From contig NZ_VFTC01000001.1 of assembly GCF_007003975.1 (NCBI RefSeq), positions 186,001 through 250,000 on the forward strand: a DNA stretch of 64,000 bases, read 5' to 3'. Positions 55,070 through 63,619 of this stretch are shown here, piece by piece. The notes below the pieces were generated by a model. It saw only the letters and a program-made list of their open reading frames with translations. It ran no database searches and had not been told where the DNA came from. Each line of letters starts with the position of its first letter. Position 1 is the first letter of the stretch. The DNA comes from Mesorhizobium sp. WSM4306. GTDB lineage: Bacteria; Pseudomonadota; Alphaproteobacteria; Rhizobiales; Rhizobiaceae. Made by a program: the position numbers and the translations under genes.

Positions 55070-56545
55070 TTATTCGGCGTCCTTGGCAGCCTTCTTCTTC
55101 GGCGCGGCCTTCTTCTTGGGCTCTTCCGCGTCGTCGGCCTTTTCAGCCTTGTCGGCCTTCTTGGCGGCGGCCTTCTTCGCCGGCTTGGCCTTGGCTGTGT
55201 CGGTCTCCTCGTCGTCTGCCATCAGCTCTTCCTTGCTGACCTTGACGTCGGTGACCGAGATCTGGCCGAGCAGATGGTCGACGACCTTCTCCTCGAACAT
55301 CGGCGCGCGCAACGTGTTCAGCGCTTCCGGATTGCTGCGGTAGAACTCGAAGGCTTCCTGCTGCTGGTTGGCCGGGTAGCGGCGCACCTGCTCGAACAGG
55401 CCGCGCTGCAGTTCCTCGTCCGAAACGGTGACGCCGGCCTTCTCGCCGATTTCGGCCAGAACCAGACCGAGACGCACGCGGCGTTCGGCAAGGCGCAGAT
55501 ATTCGGCGCGTGCCTCTTCTTCTGTCGTTTCTTCGTCGGCGAAGGTACGGCCGGCGGCTTCGAGATCGCGGTTGACCTGGGTCCAGATGTTGTTGAACTC
55601 GGCATCGACAAGCTTCGATGGCGCCTCGAACGAATAAGCAGCGTCAAGCTGGTCGAGCAGCTGGCGCTTGACCTTCTGGCGCGTCATCGAACCGAACTGG
55701 TTCTCGATCTGGCCACGCACCACGTCGCGCAGGCGCTCCAGCGATTCCAGGCCTAGGTTCTTGGCCATCTCGTCATTGATTTCCAGCGCGCCGGGCTTGG
55801 ACACTTCCTTGACGGTGACCTCGAAGGTGGCTTCCTTGCCGGCCAGATGCGCTGCCTGGTAGTTTTCCGGGAAGGTCACCGTGACCTGCTTCTCGTCGCC
55901 GGCCTTTGAGCCGATCAGCTGGTCCTCGAAGCCCGGGATGAACTCCTTGGAGCCCAGAACCAGCGGCTGGTCGGTGCCGGCGCCGCCGGAGAAGGCCTCG
56001 CCGTCGATCTTGCCGACATAGTCGATCGAAACGCGGTCGCCTTCGGCGGCCTTGCCGGTCTTCGGCTCGAAGCTGCGTGCCGATTCGGCGACGCGCTGGA
56101 CCTGCTCGTCGATCTCGCTGTCCGGCACTTCGAACACCTGGCGCGTCACCTTGATGTCGGAGAAATCCTTGATCTCGATCGCCGGGATAACCTCGTAGTT
56201 GAGGCGGAATTCGAAGTCGGCGCCGCCGGCCAGGATCTTCTCGGCCTCTTTCTCGTCCTCGGTCATGATCACTTCGGGCTGCATGGCGGCCTTTTCGCCG
56301 CGCCCGGTGATGATCGAACGGGTCGAATCGTTGAGGATCTCGTTGACCACTTCGGCCATGAACGACTTGCCGTAGACCTTGCGCAGGTGCTGGACCGGCA
56401 CTTTGCCGGGACGGAAGCCGTTGATGCGGACCTTGTTGCGGGCGTCGGACAGCCGCGCCATCAGCTTGGCTTCCATATCACCGGCCGGCACGGTGATCTT
56501 GATCTCGCGCTTGAGACCGGAGTTGAGCGTTTCGGTGACCTGCAT
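55070..56545 (-). CDS. tig: Trigger factor
   Basis: Ribosome-bound chaperone and peptidyl-prolyl isomerase. The N-terminal ribosome-binding domain contains [18 protein letters not shown]. The FKBP-type domain at about 165-245 has [20 protein letters not shown]. The helical chaperone domain follows. 491 residues is longer than the usual 430-450; the extra length is a Lys/Ala/Asp-rich tail of about 45 residues ([20 protein letters not shown]) typical of rhizobial versions. A strong terminator follows. Confidence 0.96.
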   Translation of the reverse strand: MQVTETLNSGLKREIKITVPAGDMEAKLMARLSDARNKVRINGFRPGKVPVQHLRKVYGKSFMAEVVNEILNDSTRSIITGRGEKAAMQPEVIMTEDEKEAEKILAGGADFEFRLNYEVIPAIEIKDFSDIKVTRQVFEVPDSEIDEQVQRVAESARSFEPKTGKAAEGDRVSIDYVGKIDGEAFSGGAGTDQPLVLGSKEFIPGFEDQLIGSKAGDEKQVTVTFPENYQAAHLAGKEATFEVTVKEVSKPGALEINDEMAKNLGLESLERLRDVVRGQIENQFGSMTRQKVKRQLLDQLDAAYSFEAPSKLVDAEFNNIWTQVNRDLEAAGRTFADEETTEEEARAEYLRLAERRVRLGLVLAEIGEKAGVTVSDEELQRGLFEQVRRYPANQQQEAFEFYRSNPEALNTLRAPMFEEKVVDHLLGQISVTDVKVSKEELMADDEETDTAKAKPAKKAAAKKADKAEKADDAEEPKKKAAPKKKAAKDAE

Positions 56546-56885
56546 CGTAAAACCTTTATCTTCACCAAAGAGACTGCCACGGCCTTCTGCCGTTCACAGC
56601 CTGCCGGTACAATCTTGCCGGGAATGGCTTTTGGTACGGAACCTGGCGATTTGACCGAAATTACGGCTCAAATTCTTCCAAACTGCGTTCCAAGATGTGA
56701 ATAAGTCTTTGTTTTTCCTACTTCTTATCACATTCTGCAGAAGCGGATCGGCGCGTCCCGTCACATTTGACACGCCTTTTGTCACAGGCGAGGCTAATTT
56801 TCAACCATCTTCGCGTTGCAGCGAATGGGCACCATTTTCGCCCCCACATTGACAGAATGATGGCTACATGGGATTGCCGGGCCAC
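56546..56885. other. tig upstream region, no gene seen
   Basis: 340 bases between tig and tRNA-Leu. It is more AT-rich than its surroundings around 56700-56830 and should hold the tig promoter, but I cannot single out -35/-10 boxes with confidence. No coding frame with a family look or good ribosome site was found. Confidence 0.5.
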
Positions 56886-56968
56886 GCGGGTATGGCGGAA
56901 TTGGTAGACGCACCAGATTTAGGTTCTGGCGTGAAAGCGTGGGGGTTCGAGTCCCTCTACCCGCACCA
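56886..56968 (+). tRNA. tRNA-Leu (TAG)
   Basis: 83 bases with acceptor GCGGGTA/TACCCGC, D arm TGGCGGAATTGGTAGACGCA and anticodon arm CCAGA-TTTAGGT-TCTGG with anticodon TAG. It has a short variable arm for a class II tRNA and T arm GGGGGTTCGAGTCCCTC. CCA is encoded. Confidence 0.96.
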
Positions 56969-57067
56969 CCCTTCGCTCCAACGAGCTTCGGGTGGCAGGC
57001 CACCTGAGGCTCGTCAGAGCAAAGGATGTCCTCCGAAGCCTTGGCATAGGAGGACAGGCGCGACGCC

Positions 57068-58516
57068 CTACGCTTCAAACACCTGCCCGGTGAACCACTC
57101 CGCCAATTTCGCCAGTTCAGGTCCCAGCACCCGGTCGGCGTCGACCGGTGGCACGATGTTCCTGATATCCGCGACAAAGTCCTGCAGCGCCGGCGGCGCG
57201 GCACGTTCAGTCACGTACAGCGCCTGCGAGGCGATCATGGCCAGCATCGCCATCGCCGCATCCAGGCAGCGGCCGGCGGTCGCCTCCTTGGTCCAGGCGA
57301 AGAACGCCGTGGTGGCGACGTCGTCCTGGCCGGCGCCGGCCGATTCGGTTCCCGGAATGAAGGTGCGCTGCGCCGCGAGCTTGGCTTGTTCGAGATAGCC
57401 GGTGATCGCCATCGGCACATAGCCGACATTGCCGTGGCCGTCGCTGTCGGCCCAATGCCGCCCGGTCATCAACAGGTCCGGCAGCAACGACACCTTGCCG
57501 TTGAGCAGCTTTGAGGCGTGGCGGTCGCAAAGCAGACAGAGATCGGCCCAGATGGCTGCCAGATCGTCCAATGCCGGCGTCGCCATGGCATTGTGATAGC
57601 CGCCGGTGGAGATGCAGCGCCCCAGCGGATGCGCCTCGTCGGGCGGAATGTAGACCGGATTGTCCGATATCGAAGCCAGAGACACGATGGCCGCCTGCTC
57701 GGCGCCCGCCAGCGCCCGGTGCGCGTGGCCGAGCACGCGCGGCACGATGCGGTAGCTGACCGGCGCCTGATAATTGCGTCGCCCGTCGCCGGCGCCGACC
57801 AAAAACTGCCGCAAGCCGCGCAAGGCTGCCGCCTCGTGTTCGTCGCCCCAGAGCCCGTCGAGCGCGGCGTCGTAGTGCTCAAGCGGGGCGCGAAACGCTT
57901 CGATCGACAGCGCAAACACCTTGTGCGCCATGGCGATGCGCCGCCGCGCCGCCAGGGCCGCATCGGCCACGAGGGCCGCCGCGCAAGGCGAGCCATTGAT
58001 CAGCGATCCGCGTTCCTTCACCTCCAGGTCGAAGCCTGCGGTAAGCTCGGCAAACAGCGGATAGAGCGCCAGGATCTCGCCGGCGCCGCCCTGCCCCTGC
58101 GACGGAACCACCGGCATCGGTCGGCCATCCAGCATCGCCGCGACAGCCTGCGCGATACGCGGCGTGGTGGCGGCATTGCCTTCGATGAAATTGGTCAGCC
58201 GGGCCAGCACGATTGCCCTGACGACGCGCTCAGGCAACGGCTCGCCGAAGGAGGTGGCTGCAGCAAAAGCCTTGATGCGCGCATGGCGGTCGCGCTCGTC
58301 ACGTTCGAGCTTGCGGCTCGCCAGCTCGCCCATGGCGGTGGTGACGCCATAGATGATCGGCGGCGGATCGGACTCGATGAGTTTCAGGAACGAGGCGCGG
58401 CATTCGGCAATGCGTTGCAAGGCCTTGTCGCTGATGGCGACCGTGTCGTTTTTCCAGGCGACGCGCAAAACCGCATCGAGATTGATGTCTTCGCGCGACG
58501 TCAGCGTAATCGTCAT
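57068..58516 (-). CDS. HAL/PAL-family aromatic amino acid lyase homologue lacking the MIO triad
   Basis: 482-residue protein of the histidine/phenylalanine ammonia-lyase fold. Conserved fold parts are IIYGVTTAMGEL (Y56), SLINGSP (N174), SISDNPVYIPPDE and GTESAGAGQDDVA. The Ala-Ser-Gly that cyclises to the MIO cofactor is missing: the equivalent stretch reads PSQGQGGAGEILAL (about 138-151), with no serine at either possible alignment. The catalytic Tyr region, PYSLR in HutH, reads PVSYR (252-256), so Tyr280 appears to be Val253. Standard MIO deamination is therefore unlikely. No hut genes or regulator are adjacent. It might be a lyase or isomerase with another mechanism, or a non-catalytic protein. 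Confidence 0.85.
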   Translation of the reverse strand: MTITLTSREDINLDAVLRVAWKNDTVAISDKALQRIAECRASFLKLIESDPPPIIYGVTTAMGELASRKLERDERDRHARIKAFAAATSFGEPLPERVVRAIVLARLTNFIEGNAATTPRIAQAVAAMLDGRPMPVVPSQGQGGAGEILALYPLFAELTAGFDLEVKERGSLINGSPCAAALVADAALAARRRIAMAHKVFALSIEAFRAPLEHYDAALDGLWGDEHEAAALRGLRQFLVGAGDGRRNYQAPVSYRIVPRVLGHAHRALAGAEQAAIVSLASISDNPVYIPPDEAHPLGRCISTGGYHNAMATPALDDLAAIWADLCLLCDRHASKLLNGKVSLLPDLLMTGRHWADSDGHGNVGYVPMAITGYLEQAKLAAQRTFIPGTESAGAGQDDVATTAFFAWTKEATAGRCLDAAMAMLAMIASQALYVTERAAPPALQDFVADIRNIVPPVDADRVLGPELAKLAEWFTGQVFEA

Positions 58517-58594
58517 CGTACTTCGCCCGGCCTGGTCTGAATGCGTCGGGGCGAAGCGATCGATGTTTACCGAAATCCGTGCCCTGAGTGAATT

Positions 58595-59176
58595 CTAGTA
58601 GAGCGGTTCCTCGAACATTGTCTTGTCGCCGTCCATCAGCGCCTTGATCTGCGCCTCGCCATTGGCGGCGAGCGCGATGCGCACCCCGAATGGCCGCACT
58701 CGCATGTCGTTCTGGATCGCGATGCCCTGTCCCTCAGGCAGGTAGAAACGGTCGATGCCATATTGCGGTGCGATTGTGGATTCGGGATCAAGCGTCCAGC
58801 CCGGCGCGACCTGGCCGACAATATCGGCTTCGTCGGCGGCCGGCGGCATCGGCGCCTTACCGAACCAGGCTGTGGTCGCATGCCAATAGCCGTCGGCGCC
58901 CGGCTTCAGCCGGACCACGATCGGCGTGTTCTCGGTGCTGAGCTGTCCGGCCGGAATGTTGGCGATCAGCTTCACCGGCAGGCGCGATATCTCGTAGCCG
59001 AGGATAACATAGTCGCCGCGCAACAGGTCGCGCGGATCGACCGGCTCGATCTTCAGCAAGACCTCCTTGCCGTTGCGCAGTATCGCGGCCCGGCCGGCGA
59101 TGATCCAGCTCAGGAAGCCGATCTGCACCAGCGCCAGCACCAGCGCCGAGATGACAAGTTTCTTTCCCGATATCAT
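58595..59176 (-). CDS. GDYXXLXY domain protein
   Basis: 193-residue protein with one N-terminal membrane helix (LVISALVLALVQIGFLSWII) and a periplasmic domain carrying the name-giving motif RGDYVILGYEIS. Later parts include IVVRLKPGADGYWHATTAWF and IDRFYLPEGQG. Function unknown. It overlaps the DUF2157 gene by four bases (ATGA); the two families are commonly paired. Confidence 0.85.
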   Translation of the reverse strand: MISGKKLVISALVLALVQIGFLSWIIAGRAAILRNGKEVLLKIEPVDPRDLLRGDYVILGYEISRLPVKLIANIPAGQLSTENTPIVVRLKPGADGYWHATTAWFGKAPMPPAADEADIVGQVAPGWTLDPESTIAPQYGIDRFYLPEGQGIAIQNDMRVRPFGVRIALAANGEAQIKALMDGDKTMFEEPLY

Positions 59177-60285
59177 GCTGCCGCTCCTTCCGGGGCCTTC
59201 ATGCGTTTTTCGACGCGGATGATGACGAGGGCCAGGATGCCGAACAGCACCGCCGCGGCCAGGAAGAAGCCGGCCGTGTCGAGCATCGACTGCAGTGTCA
59301 CCACGTAGATGACGGCGAGTTCGAAGGCAAAGCCGGCATAGGCGACCCAGCGCAGCCCCCTGCTCTCGCGCCCGCCCAGCATGACCGCCGCGGCAATGCC
59401 GGCCAGTGCCACGACCGAGGCGATGGCAAAGCCGCCGTTGAAGGTGCTGTGATCGCCAAGCTCGAACTGAATCATTGCTAAGCCTGTCAGAAAGCCGATC
59501 AAGGCATGCAATGGCAGCCGCCCGCCGAGCTGCAGAACCCGCTCGACCGGATCAGCTGCGAAGATTGCCGCGGCAAACAGCAACGCCGACACCACGACCA
59601 GCGGGATGGCCAGCAGCAGCGTGTTTTGGTCCATGCCGCGCACCGCGATATAGAAGATAACCGAGAGAATGATCAGATGTCGGGCCGGCTGGCTGCGCGT
59701 CCAGAACGAGACGACAAACAGCGCCAGTGCCATGATGACGAAGAAATTCGGGAATTCGGTGCGGTTGTAGAAGTCGAACTCGCGCACGAACAGCCAGGCC
59801 ACGGATATGCCCACGGCAGCGACGGTCAGCGGGTTCGAGCGCAACGCCACCGCGGCAAGTGCTGTGCCGATGCCCCAGGTGACAATGGCCGAGGCCTCGT
59901 CGCCCGCGAGATGGTACATCTGGCCGATAAGCGCGATCGAACCGCCGAAGGCCGCGGCCGCCACGATCCACAGCGCCTCGCCGATCGCCGCCTGGTCGCG
60001 GTTCTTCAGCAAGGCGCCGCCGACATAGCCGGCGAGAATGACGGCAAACAGTGCTGCGACGCGCACCAGCCGCGGGATGGCCTCCCAGTTGGCGGCGACG
60101 AAGAGCAGGATGGCGGCGCCGAACAGCAGCGCCGCCATCATCGCCAGGATGGTGCCGAAGCTCAGCGATTTGCGTTCGTTTGCGTCGATATCGCGCCTCA
60201 GCGCATCGGCCGTCTTCGCGTCGATCAGGCCGGCCTGCAGCCAACGCCCGATATCCGTCCTCACCCGTGACGAATAGCTCGCCAT
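59173..60285 (-). CDS. DUF2157 membrane protein
   Basis: 370-residue membrane protein. The first 45 residues are soluble and helical (IGRWLQAGLIDAKTADALRR), the DUF2157 mark, followed by about ten hydrophobic helices. It forms a two-gene operon with the GDYXXLXY protein. No function is established for either. Confidence 0.85.
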   Translation of the reverse strand: MASYSSRVRTDIGRWLQAGLIDAKTADALRRDIDANERKSLSFGTILAMMAALLFGAAILLFVAANWEAIPRLVRVAALFAVILAGYVGGALLKNRDQAAIGEALWIVAAAAFGGSIALIGQMYHLAGDEASAIVTWGIGTALAAVALRSNPLTVAAVGISVAWLFVREFDFYNRTEFPNFFVIMALALFVVSFWTRSQPARHLIILSVIFYIAVRGMDQNTLLLAIPLVVVSALLFAAAIFAADPVERVLQLGGRLPLHALIGFLTGLAMIQFELGDHSTFNGGFAIASVVALAGIAAAVMLGGRESRGLRWVAYAGFAFELAVIYVVTLQSMLDTAGFFLAAAVLFGILALVIIRVEKRMKAPEGAAA

Positions 60286-60520
60286 GCCGCTTCTCCCCCA
60301 GTTTCGGCCTTTTGTCAGCCGATGCGGTCAAACCGCTGACGCTACGACATTTTCCGATTCGGGTTTCTTTATGTCTAAGCCGTGAACGTGCGTTAATGTT
60401 GCATTGCACAATTTGCATTGCTGCCATGCGTCAATGGCACTTTTAAATCGATATAGTCCCACCTATTTTCCATTCGTACACAAACGGAATGATCCGAAGA
60501 AAGACGAAACGAGTACTACC

Positions 60521-60661
60521 ATGAACCTGATCCGCAACTACCGCAACTGGCGCCGCTACCGGGACACCGTCTCCGAGCTGAGCCGCCTGTCGAACCGTGA
60601 ACTGACCGACCTCGGCATCAGCCGCAGCGACATCCACTACGTCGCCCGCAAGGCGGTCTAA
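60521..60661 (+). CDS. DUF1127 protein, first copy
   Basis: 46-residue basic protein MNLIRNYRNWRRYRDTVSEL, then SRLSNRELTDLGISRSDI and an RKAV end. This is the YjiS/DUF1127 family. The Rhodobacter member CcaF1 is an RNA-binding protein encoded upstream of the CcsR stress sRNAs. The ribosome site is weak and purine-rich. It is followed 51 bases later by a second copy and then by two sRNA units, so the whole stretch may be one transcript. Confidence 0.9.
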   Translation: MNLIRNYRNWRRYRDTVSELSRLSNRELTDLGISRSDIHYVARKAV

Positions 60662-60712
60662 TCCTCTTCGGATCGCAAATGGTCCGAACCAGATTTGAAA
60701 AAGAGAACGACA

Positions 60713-60856
60713 ATGAACCTGATCCGCAACTATCGTAACTGGCGCGTTTATCGCGACACCGTTACCGAGCTGGGTCGCCTTTCGAACCGTCAGCTCCATG
60801 ATCTCGGCATCGTCCGCGACGAGATCAAGATCATCGCCCGCAAGGCGACCATCTAA
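60713..60856 (+). CDS. DUF1127 protein, second copy
   Basis: 47-residue paralogue starting MNLIRNYRNWRVYRDTVTEL, then GRLSNRQLHDLGIVRDEI and an ARKATI end. About two thirds of residues match the first copy, and the first 11 are identical, so this is a tandem duplication. AAAGAGAACG lies before the ATG. The stop at 60854-60856 is 14 bases before the first sRNA hairpin, which implies that the sRNAs are processed from, or start within, the same transcript. Confidence 0.88.
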   Translation: MNLIRNYRNWRVYRDTVTELGRLSNRQLHDLGIVRDEIKIIARKATI

Positions 60857-60870
60857 CGGCAGAATTTCGC

Positions 60871-60984
60871 CAGGGTCGACCTCCTCCCCGACCCTGACGA
60901 ATACGGCCAACCCTCACCTCCTCCCGAGGGTTGACCACCAAAACGGCGCCCGCCGCACCTCCTCCCGCGGCGGGCGCTGTTTCC
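60871..60984 (+). ncRNA. Anti-SD-loop sRNA unit 1 (alphar14/cuckoo-like)
   Basis: Three perfect hairpins in a row, each with the identical ten-base loop ACCTCCTCCC. Stem 1 is CAGGGTCG/CGACCCTG (60871-60896), stem 2 is CAACCCTC/GAGGGTTG (60908-60933) and stem 3 is an 11-base GC-rich stem (60946-60977) followed by TGTTT. The stems differ in sequence while the loops are constant, so the loop is what is selected. CCTCC matches the anti-Shine-Dalgarno of 16S rRNA. This design is that of alphar14/NfeR1 sRNAs of Sinorhizobium and the CcsR/cuckoo RNAs downstream of DUF1127 genes. Such RNAs pair with ribosome-binding sites of target mRNAs. Confidence 0.88.
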
Positions 60985-60989
60985 AAAGT

Positions 60990-61031
60990 GAACGTAGTTC
61001 GTCTTCCCGAAGCGAGCGTAGTTCGTCTTCC
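60990..61031 (+). repeat. Direct repeat between the sRNA units
   Basis: GAACGTAGTTCGTCTTCC (60990-61007) recurs with one change at 61014-61031, 24 bases apart. It could hold promoter or processing signals for unit 2, but no known box is clear. Confidence 0.6.
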
Positions 61032-61069
61032 AGGGGTTTCGCCCCCTTCATCCGGCGAAAGGAATTTCG

Positions 61070-61188
61070 TCAAAGCCGACCTCCTCCCCGGCGATGACGA
61101 ATACGGCCGATCCCCACCTCCTCCCGAGGATCGGCCCCCAAAACGACACCCGCCGGATCCTCCCCCGGCGGGTGTTGTTGTTTCTGGG
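61070..61188 (+). ncRNA. Anti-SD-loop sRNA unit 2 (alphar14/cuckoo-like)
   Basis: Second copy of the three-hairpin unit, about 200 bases after the first, sharing the leader GAATTTCG and the stretch GATGACGAATACGGCC. Hairpin 1 has a short stem GCCG/CGGC with loop ACCTCCTCCC (61075-61092). Hairpin 2 has an 11-base stem with one mismatch and the same loop (61105-61136). Hairpin 3 has an 11-base stem with a shortened loop ATCCTCCC (61146-61175), followed by a T-rich run, so it also serves as terminator. The weaker first stem and altered last loop show it is diverging from unit 1. Confidence 0.85.
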
Positions 61189-61224
61189 GCAGGCTTCAGC
61201 TGAGCAAGCAGTCGACCAAGGCGC

Positions 61225-62124
61225 TCATGCCGCCATCAAAGCATCGTCGCGGACGGACTGGACAAGAAAGTCGAGCACCGTCGTCACCCGCAGCGGCATG
61301 TTCTTGCGGGATGGATAGACGACATTGATCGGCAGCCGCGTCGGCGGAAAATCCGGCATCACCTTGACCAGCCTGCCGGCTTCGATGTCCGGCCCGGCCA
61401 GGATATGGGACAGCACCGCAAGCCCGGCCCCGGCAAGTGTTGCCCGATGAACCGCCATTGAATTGTTGGCGACCAGGCGAGGCTCAACCCGCAGAACAAC
61501 ATCGTCCGCCCCATCGGAGAACGACCATGACCGGCCATCGCCGGCACGGCTGTAACAAATGCAGCGGTGATCCCTGATGTCTTGCGGCGCTTGCGGCGTA
61601 TCCCGTCCCTCGAGATAGCATGGCGAGGCCACGAGAAATGCAGTCGTCCAGCCGATCCGGCGGCAGATCAGGCTGCTGTCGCCGACCGGGCCGAGGCGCA
61701 CCTCGAGATCGATGGCATCAGCGACGAGATCCGAGGGTTCCTCCCGCAAGATCAGTTCGACGGCAAGAGATGGATGGCTCTCCAGCAGCCTTGCAAGGCG
61801 ATCGCCGATAAACAACCCGAGCGGCGTGGGAAGGCTAAGCCGCACTTTTCCCGATACGGTTGCGCCCTCAGTGCCACTCGCTTCGCTCAGCGCGTCGACC
61901 GCTTCCACCACACGCAGCGCCATCGGCAGCATCTGTTCGCCCTCCACCGTCAAGGCAAGCGCGCTCGTCGTGCGATGCAGAAGGCGGGTCTTCAGATGCG
62001 CTTCCAGCGCGGAGACCTGACGGGATACGGCCGGCTGCGTCAGGTTGAGGTCGATCGCGGCCGCCGAGAAGGACCTTGTCTGAGCCACCCGCAGGAACGT
62101 TCGCAACGCCGATACGACGTCCAT
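61225..62124 (-). CDS. LysR-family regulator
   Basis: 299-residue regulator with N-terminal helix-turn-helix (VSALRTFLRVAQTRSFSAAA, then LNLTQPAVSRQVSALEAHL) and an effector domain starting KVRLSLPTPLGLFIGDRLA. The ATG at 62124 is preferred, with AAGG directly upstream; another ATG is four codons earlier. It is divergent from the AhpD-NmrA-cupin genes and, by the usual LysR plan, probably controls them. Confidence 0.9.
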   Translation of the reverse strand: MDVVSALRTFLRVAQTRSFSAAAIDLNLTQPAVSRQVSALEAHLKTRLLHRTTSALALTVEGEQMLPMALRVVEAVDALSEASGTEGATVSGKVRLSLPTPLGLFIGDRLARLLESHPSLAVELILREEPSDLVADAIDLEVRLGPVGDSSLICRRIGWTTAFLVASPCYLEGRDTPQAPQDIRDHRCICYSRAGDGRSWSFSDGADDVVLRVEPRLVANNSMAVHRATLAGAGLAVLSHILAGPDIEAGRLVKVMPDFPPTRLPINVVYPSRKNMPLRVTTVLDFLVQSVRDDALMAA

Positions 62125-62145
62125 CCTTACCCTCATTACCTTTCG

Positions 62146-62225
62146 ACATATGCCTTATGTCCGCATCCTAGGCGGCAGGTGCTTTACTGTCCAGCTATTA
62201 TGGATATTAATTGTCCTTAAGGACA
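62146..62225. promoter_or_regulatory. Candidate LysR operator region
   Basis: The divergent intergenic region holds ACATA-N5-TATGT (62146-62160) and a perfect 14-base palindrome TGTCCTTAAGGACA (62212-62225). The first fits the loose T-N11-A form of LysR sites; the second lies 33 bases before the AhpD-like ATG. Confidence 0.5.
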
Positions 62226-62258
62226 CAAAATATCCTCAAACCTTCAAAAGGACTAGCC

Positions 62259-62738
62259 ATGACACAGCGCCTGAACGCCGCCCAACAATCGCCCGAGCTG
62301 TTCAAGAAGCTTTCCGACCTCAGCATGGCCGAGGCGCACGGCGCCATCGAGGAGAAGATCCGAGATCTCGTCCACATCAGGGCTTCGCAGATCAATGGCT
62401 GCGCCTTCTGCCTCGATATGCATGTCAAGGAAGCAAAGATCCACGGCGAGAGCGAGCTGCGGCTCTACCATGTAGCCGTCTGGCGGGAATCGACCCTGTT
62501 CATTCCGCGCGAGCGCGCCGCCCTCGCCTGGACCGAGGCCGTCACCAAGCTGCCCGAAGGCGGCATTCCCGACGATCTGTATGAGCGTGTGCGCGGGCAG
62601 CTTTCGGAGAAGGAAATCTCCGACCTGACCTTCTCGATCATGACCATCAATGCCTGGAATCGCCTCAACGTCGCCTTCAAGACCGTGCCCGGTACGGCGG
62701 ACAAATTTTACGGCCTCGACAAGGCCGGCCTGAACTAA
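62259..62738 (+). CDS. AhpD-like/carboxymuconolactone decarboxylase-family protein
   Basis: 159-residue alkylhydroperoxidase-like protein. The redox motif is C48-x-x-C51 in NGCAFCLDMH, with H55 in the place of the AhpD proton relay. EEKIRDLVHIRASQ precedes it, as in the family. It probably detoxifies peroxides or reactive electrophiles. AAGGA lies eight bases before the ATG. First gene of a likely three-gene operon under the divergent LysR. Confidence 0.9.
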   Translation: MTQRLNAAQQSPELFKKLSDLSMAEAHGAIEEKIRDLVHIRASQINGCAFCLDMHVKEAKIHGESELRLYHVAVWRESTLFIPRERAALAWTEAVTKLPEGGIPDDLYERVRGQLSEKEISDLTFSIMTINAWNRLNVAFKTVPGTADKFYGLDKAGLN

Positions 62739-62803
62739 CCCCTCGTCCAACCCATCCATCAATCGACGCGGCGCGACAAGCGCTACTGCAAATGGAGAGC
62801 ATC

Positions 62804-63556
62804 ATGAAAATCGTCATCATCGGCGGCACCGGTCTCATCGGTTCCAAGACAGCTGAACGCCTGCGCAGGAAGGGCCACGAGGTGATCGCCGCCGCCCCGA
62901 ACACCGGCGTCAACACCATCACCGGTGAAGGCCTCGAGGACGCGCTCGCCGGCGCCGAGGTCGTCATCGATCTCGCCAATTCACCCTCTTTCGAGGACAA
63001 GGCCGCGATGGACTTCTTCGAGATTTCGGGCCGCAACCTGCTTGCGGCGGACAAGGCTGCCGGCGTCAAGCACCATATCGCGCTCTCTGTTGTCGGAACC
63101 GAGCAATTGCAGGACGCTGGCTATTTCCGCGCTAAGCTCGCCCAGGAAAAGCTGATCAAGGCTTCCGGCATTCCCTACACCATCGTTCATTCCACGCAGT
63201 TCATGGAATTCCTGCCCGCCATCGCCAAATCCGGCGCGGTCGGCGAGGCCGTGCACCTGTCGCCGGCCTATGTGCAGCCCATCGCATCAGACGATGTCGC
63301 CGATGCCATGGCCACTGTCGCACTCGCCGCGCCGATCAACGGCACGATCGAGATTTCCGGCCCGGAGCGCGTGCGTATGAGCGAGCTCGTCGCTCGCTAC
63401 CTCAAGGCTTCCGGCGATCCCCGCAAGGTCGTGACCGATCCGGAGGCGCTCTATTTCGGCGCCAGGCTGAACGACAATTCGCTCGTCTCCGACAACGATC
63501 CCCGCCTTGGCCACATCAGCTTCGAGCAGTGGTTCGCCACTTCGGCGCGGAAATGA
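62804..63556 (+). CDS. NmrA-like NAD(P)-binding protein
   Basis: 250-residue atypical short-chain dehydrogenase. The nucleotide-binding start is KIVIIGGTGLIGSKTAERL, then EVVIDLANSP and YFRAKLAQEKLIKASGIPYT in place of the usual YxxxK. It resembles NmrA/NAD(P)H-binding proteins that sense or use NADPH. ATG at 62804 has GGAGAG upstream, preferred over an ATG four codons earlier. 65 bases after the AhpD-like gene. Confidence 0.88.
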   Translation: MKIVIIGGTGLIGSKTAERLRRKGHEVIAAAPNTGVNTITGEGLEDALAGAEVVIDLANSPSFEDKAAMDFFEISGRNLLAADKAAGVKHHIALSVVGTEQLQDAGYFRAKLAQEKLIKASGIPYTIVHSTQFMEFLPAIAKSGAVGEAVHLSPAYVQPIASDDVADAMATVALAAPINGTIEISGPERVRMSELVARYLKASGDPRKVVTDPEALYFGARLNDNSLVSDNDPRLGHISFEQWFATSARK

Positions 63557-63619
63557 CCGTCAGGCTGCGCCTCAGCCCAGGCGCAGCGCATTGCGCAAGA
63601 CAAGAAAAGGAGTTTCGAA

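Noticed and set aside
60871..61188. CRISPR array
   Set aside because: The repeated unit is a ten-base loop inside different stems, not a 24-40-base repeat with spacers of even length, and no cas genes are present.
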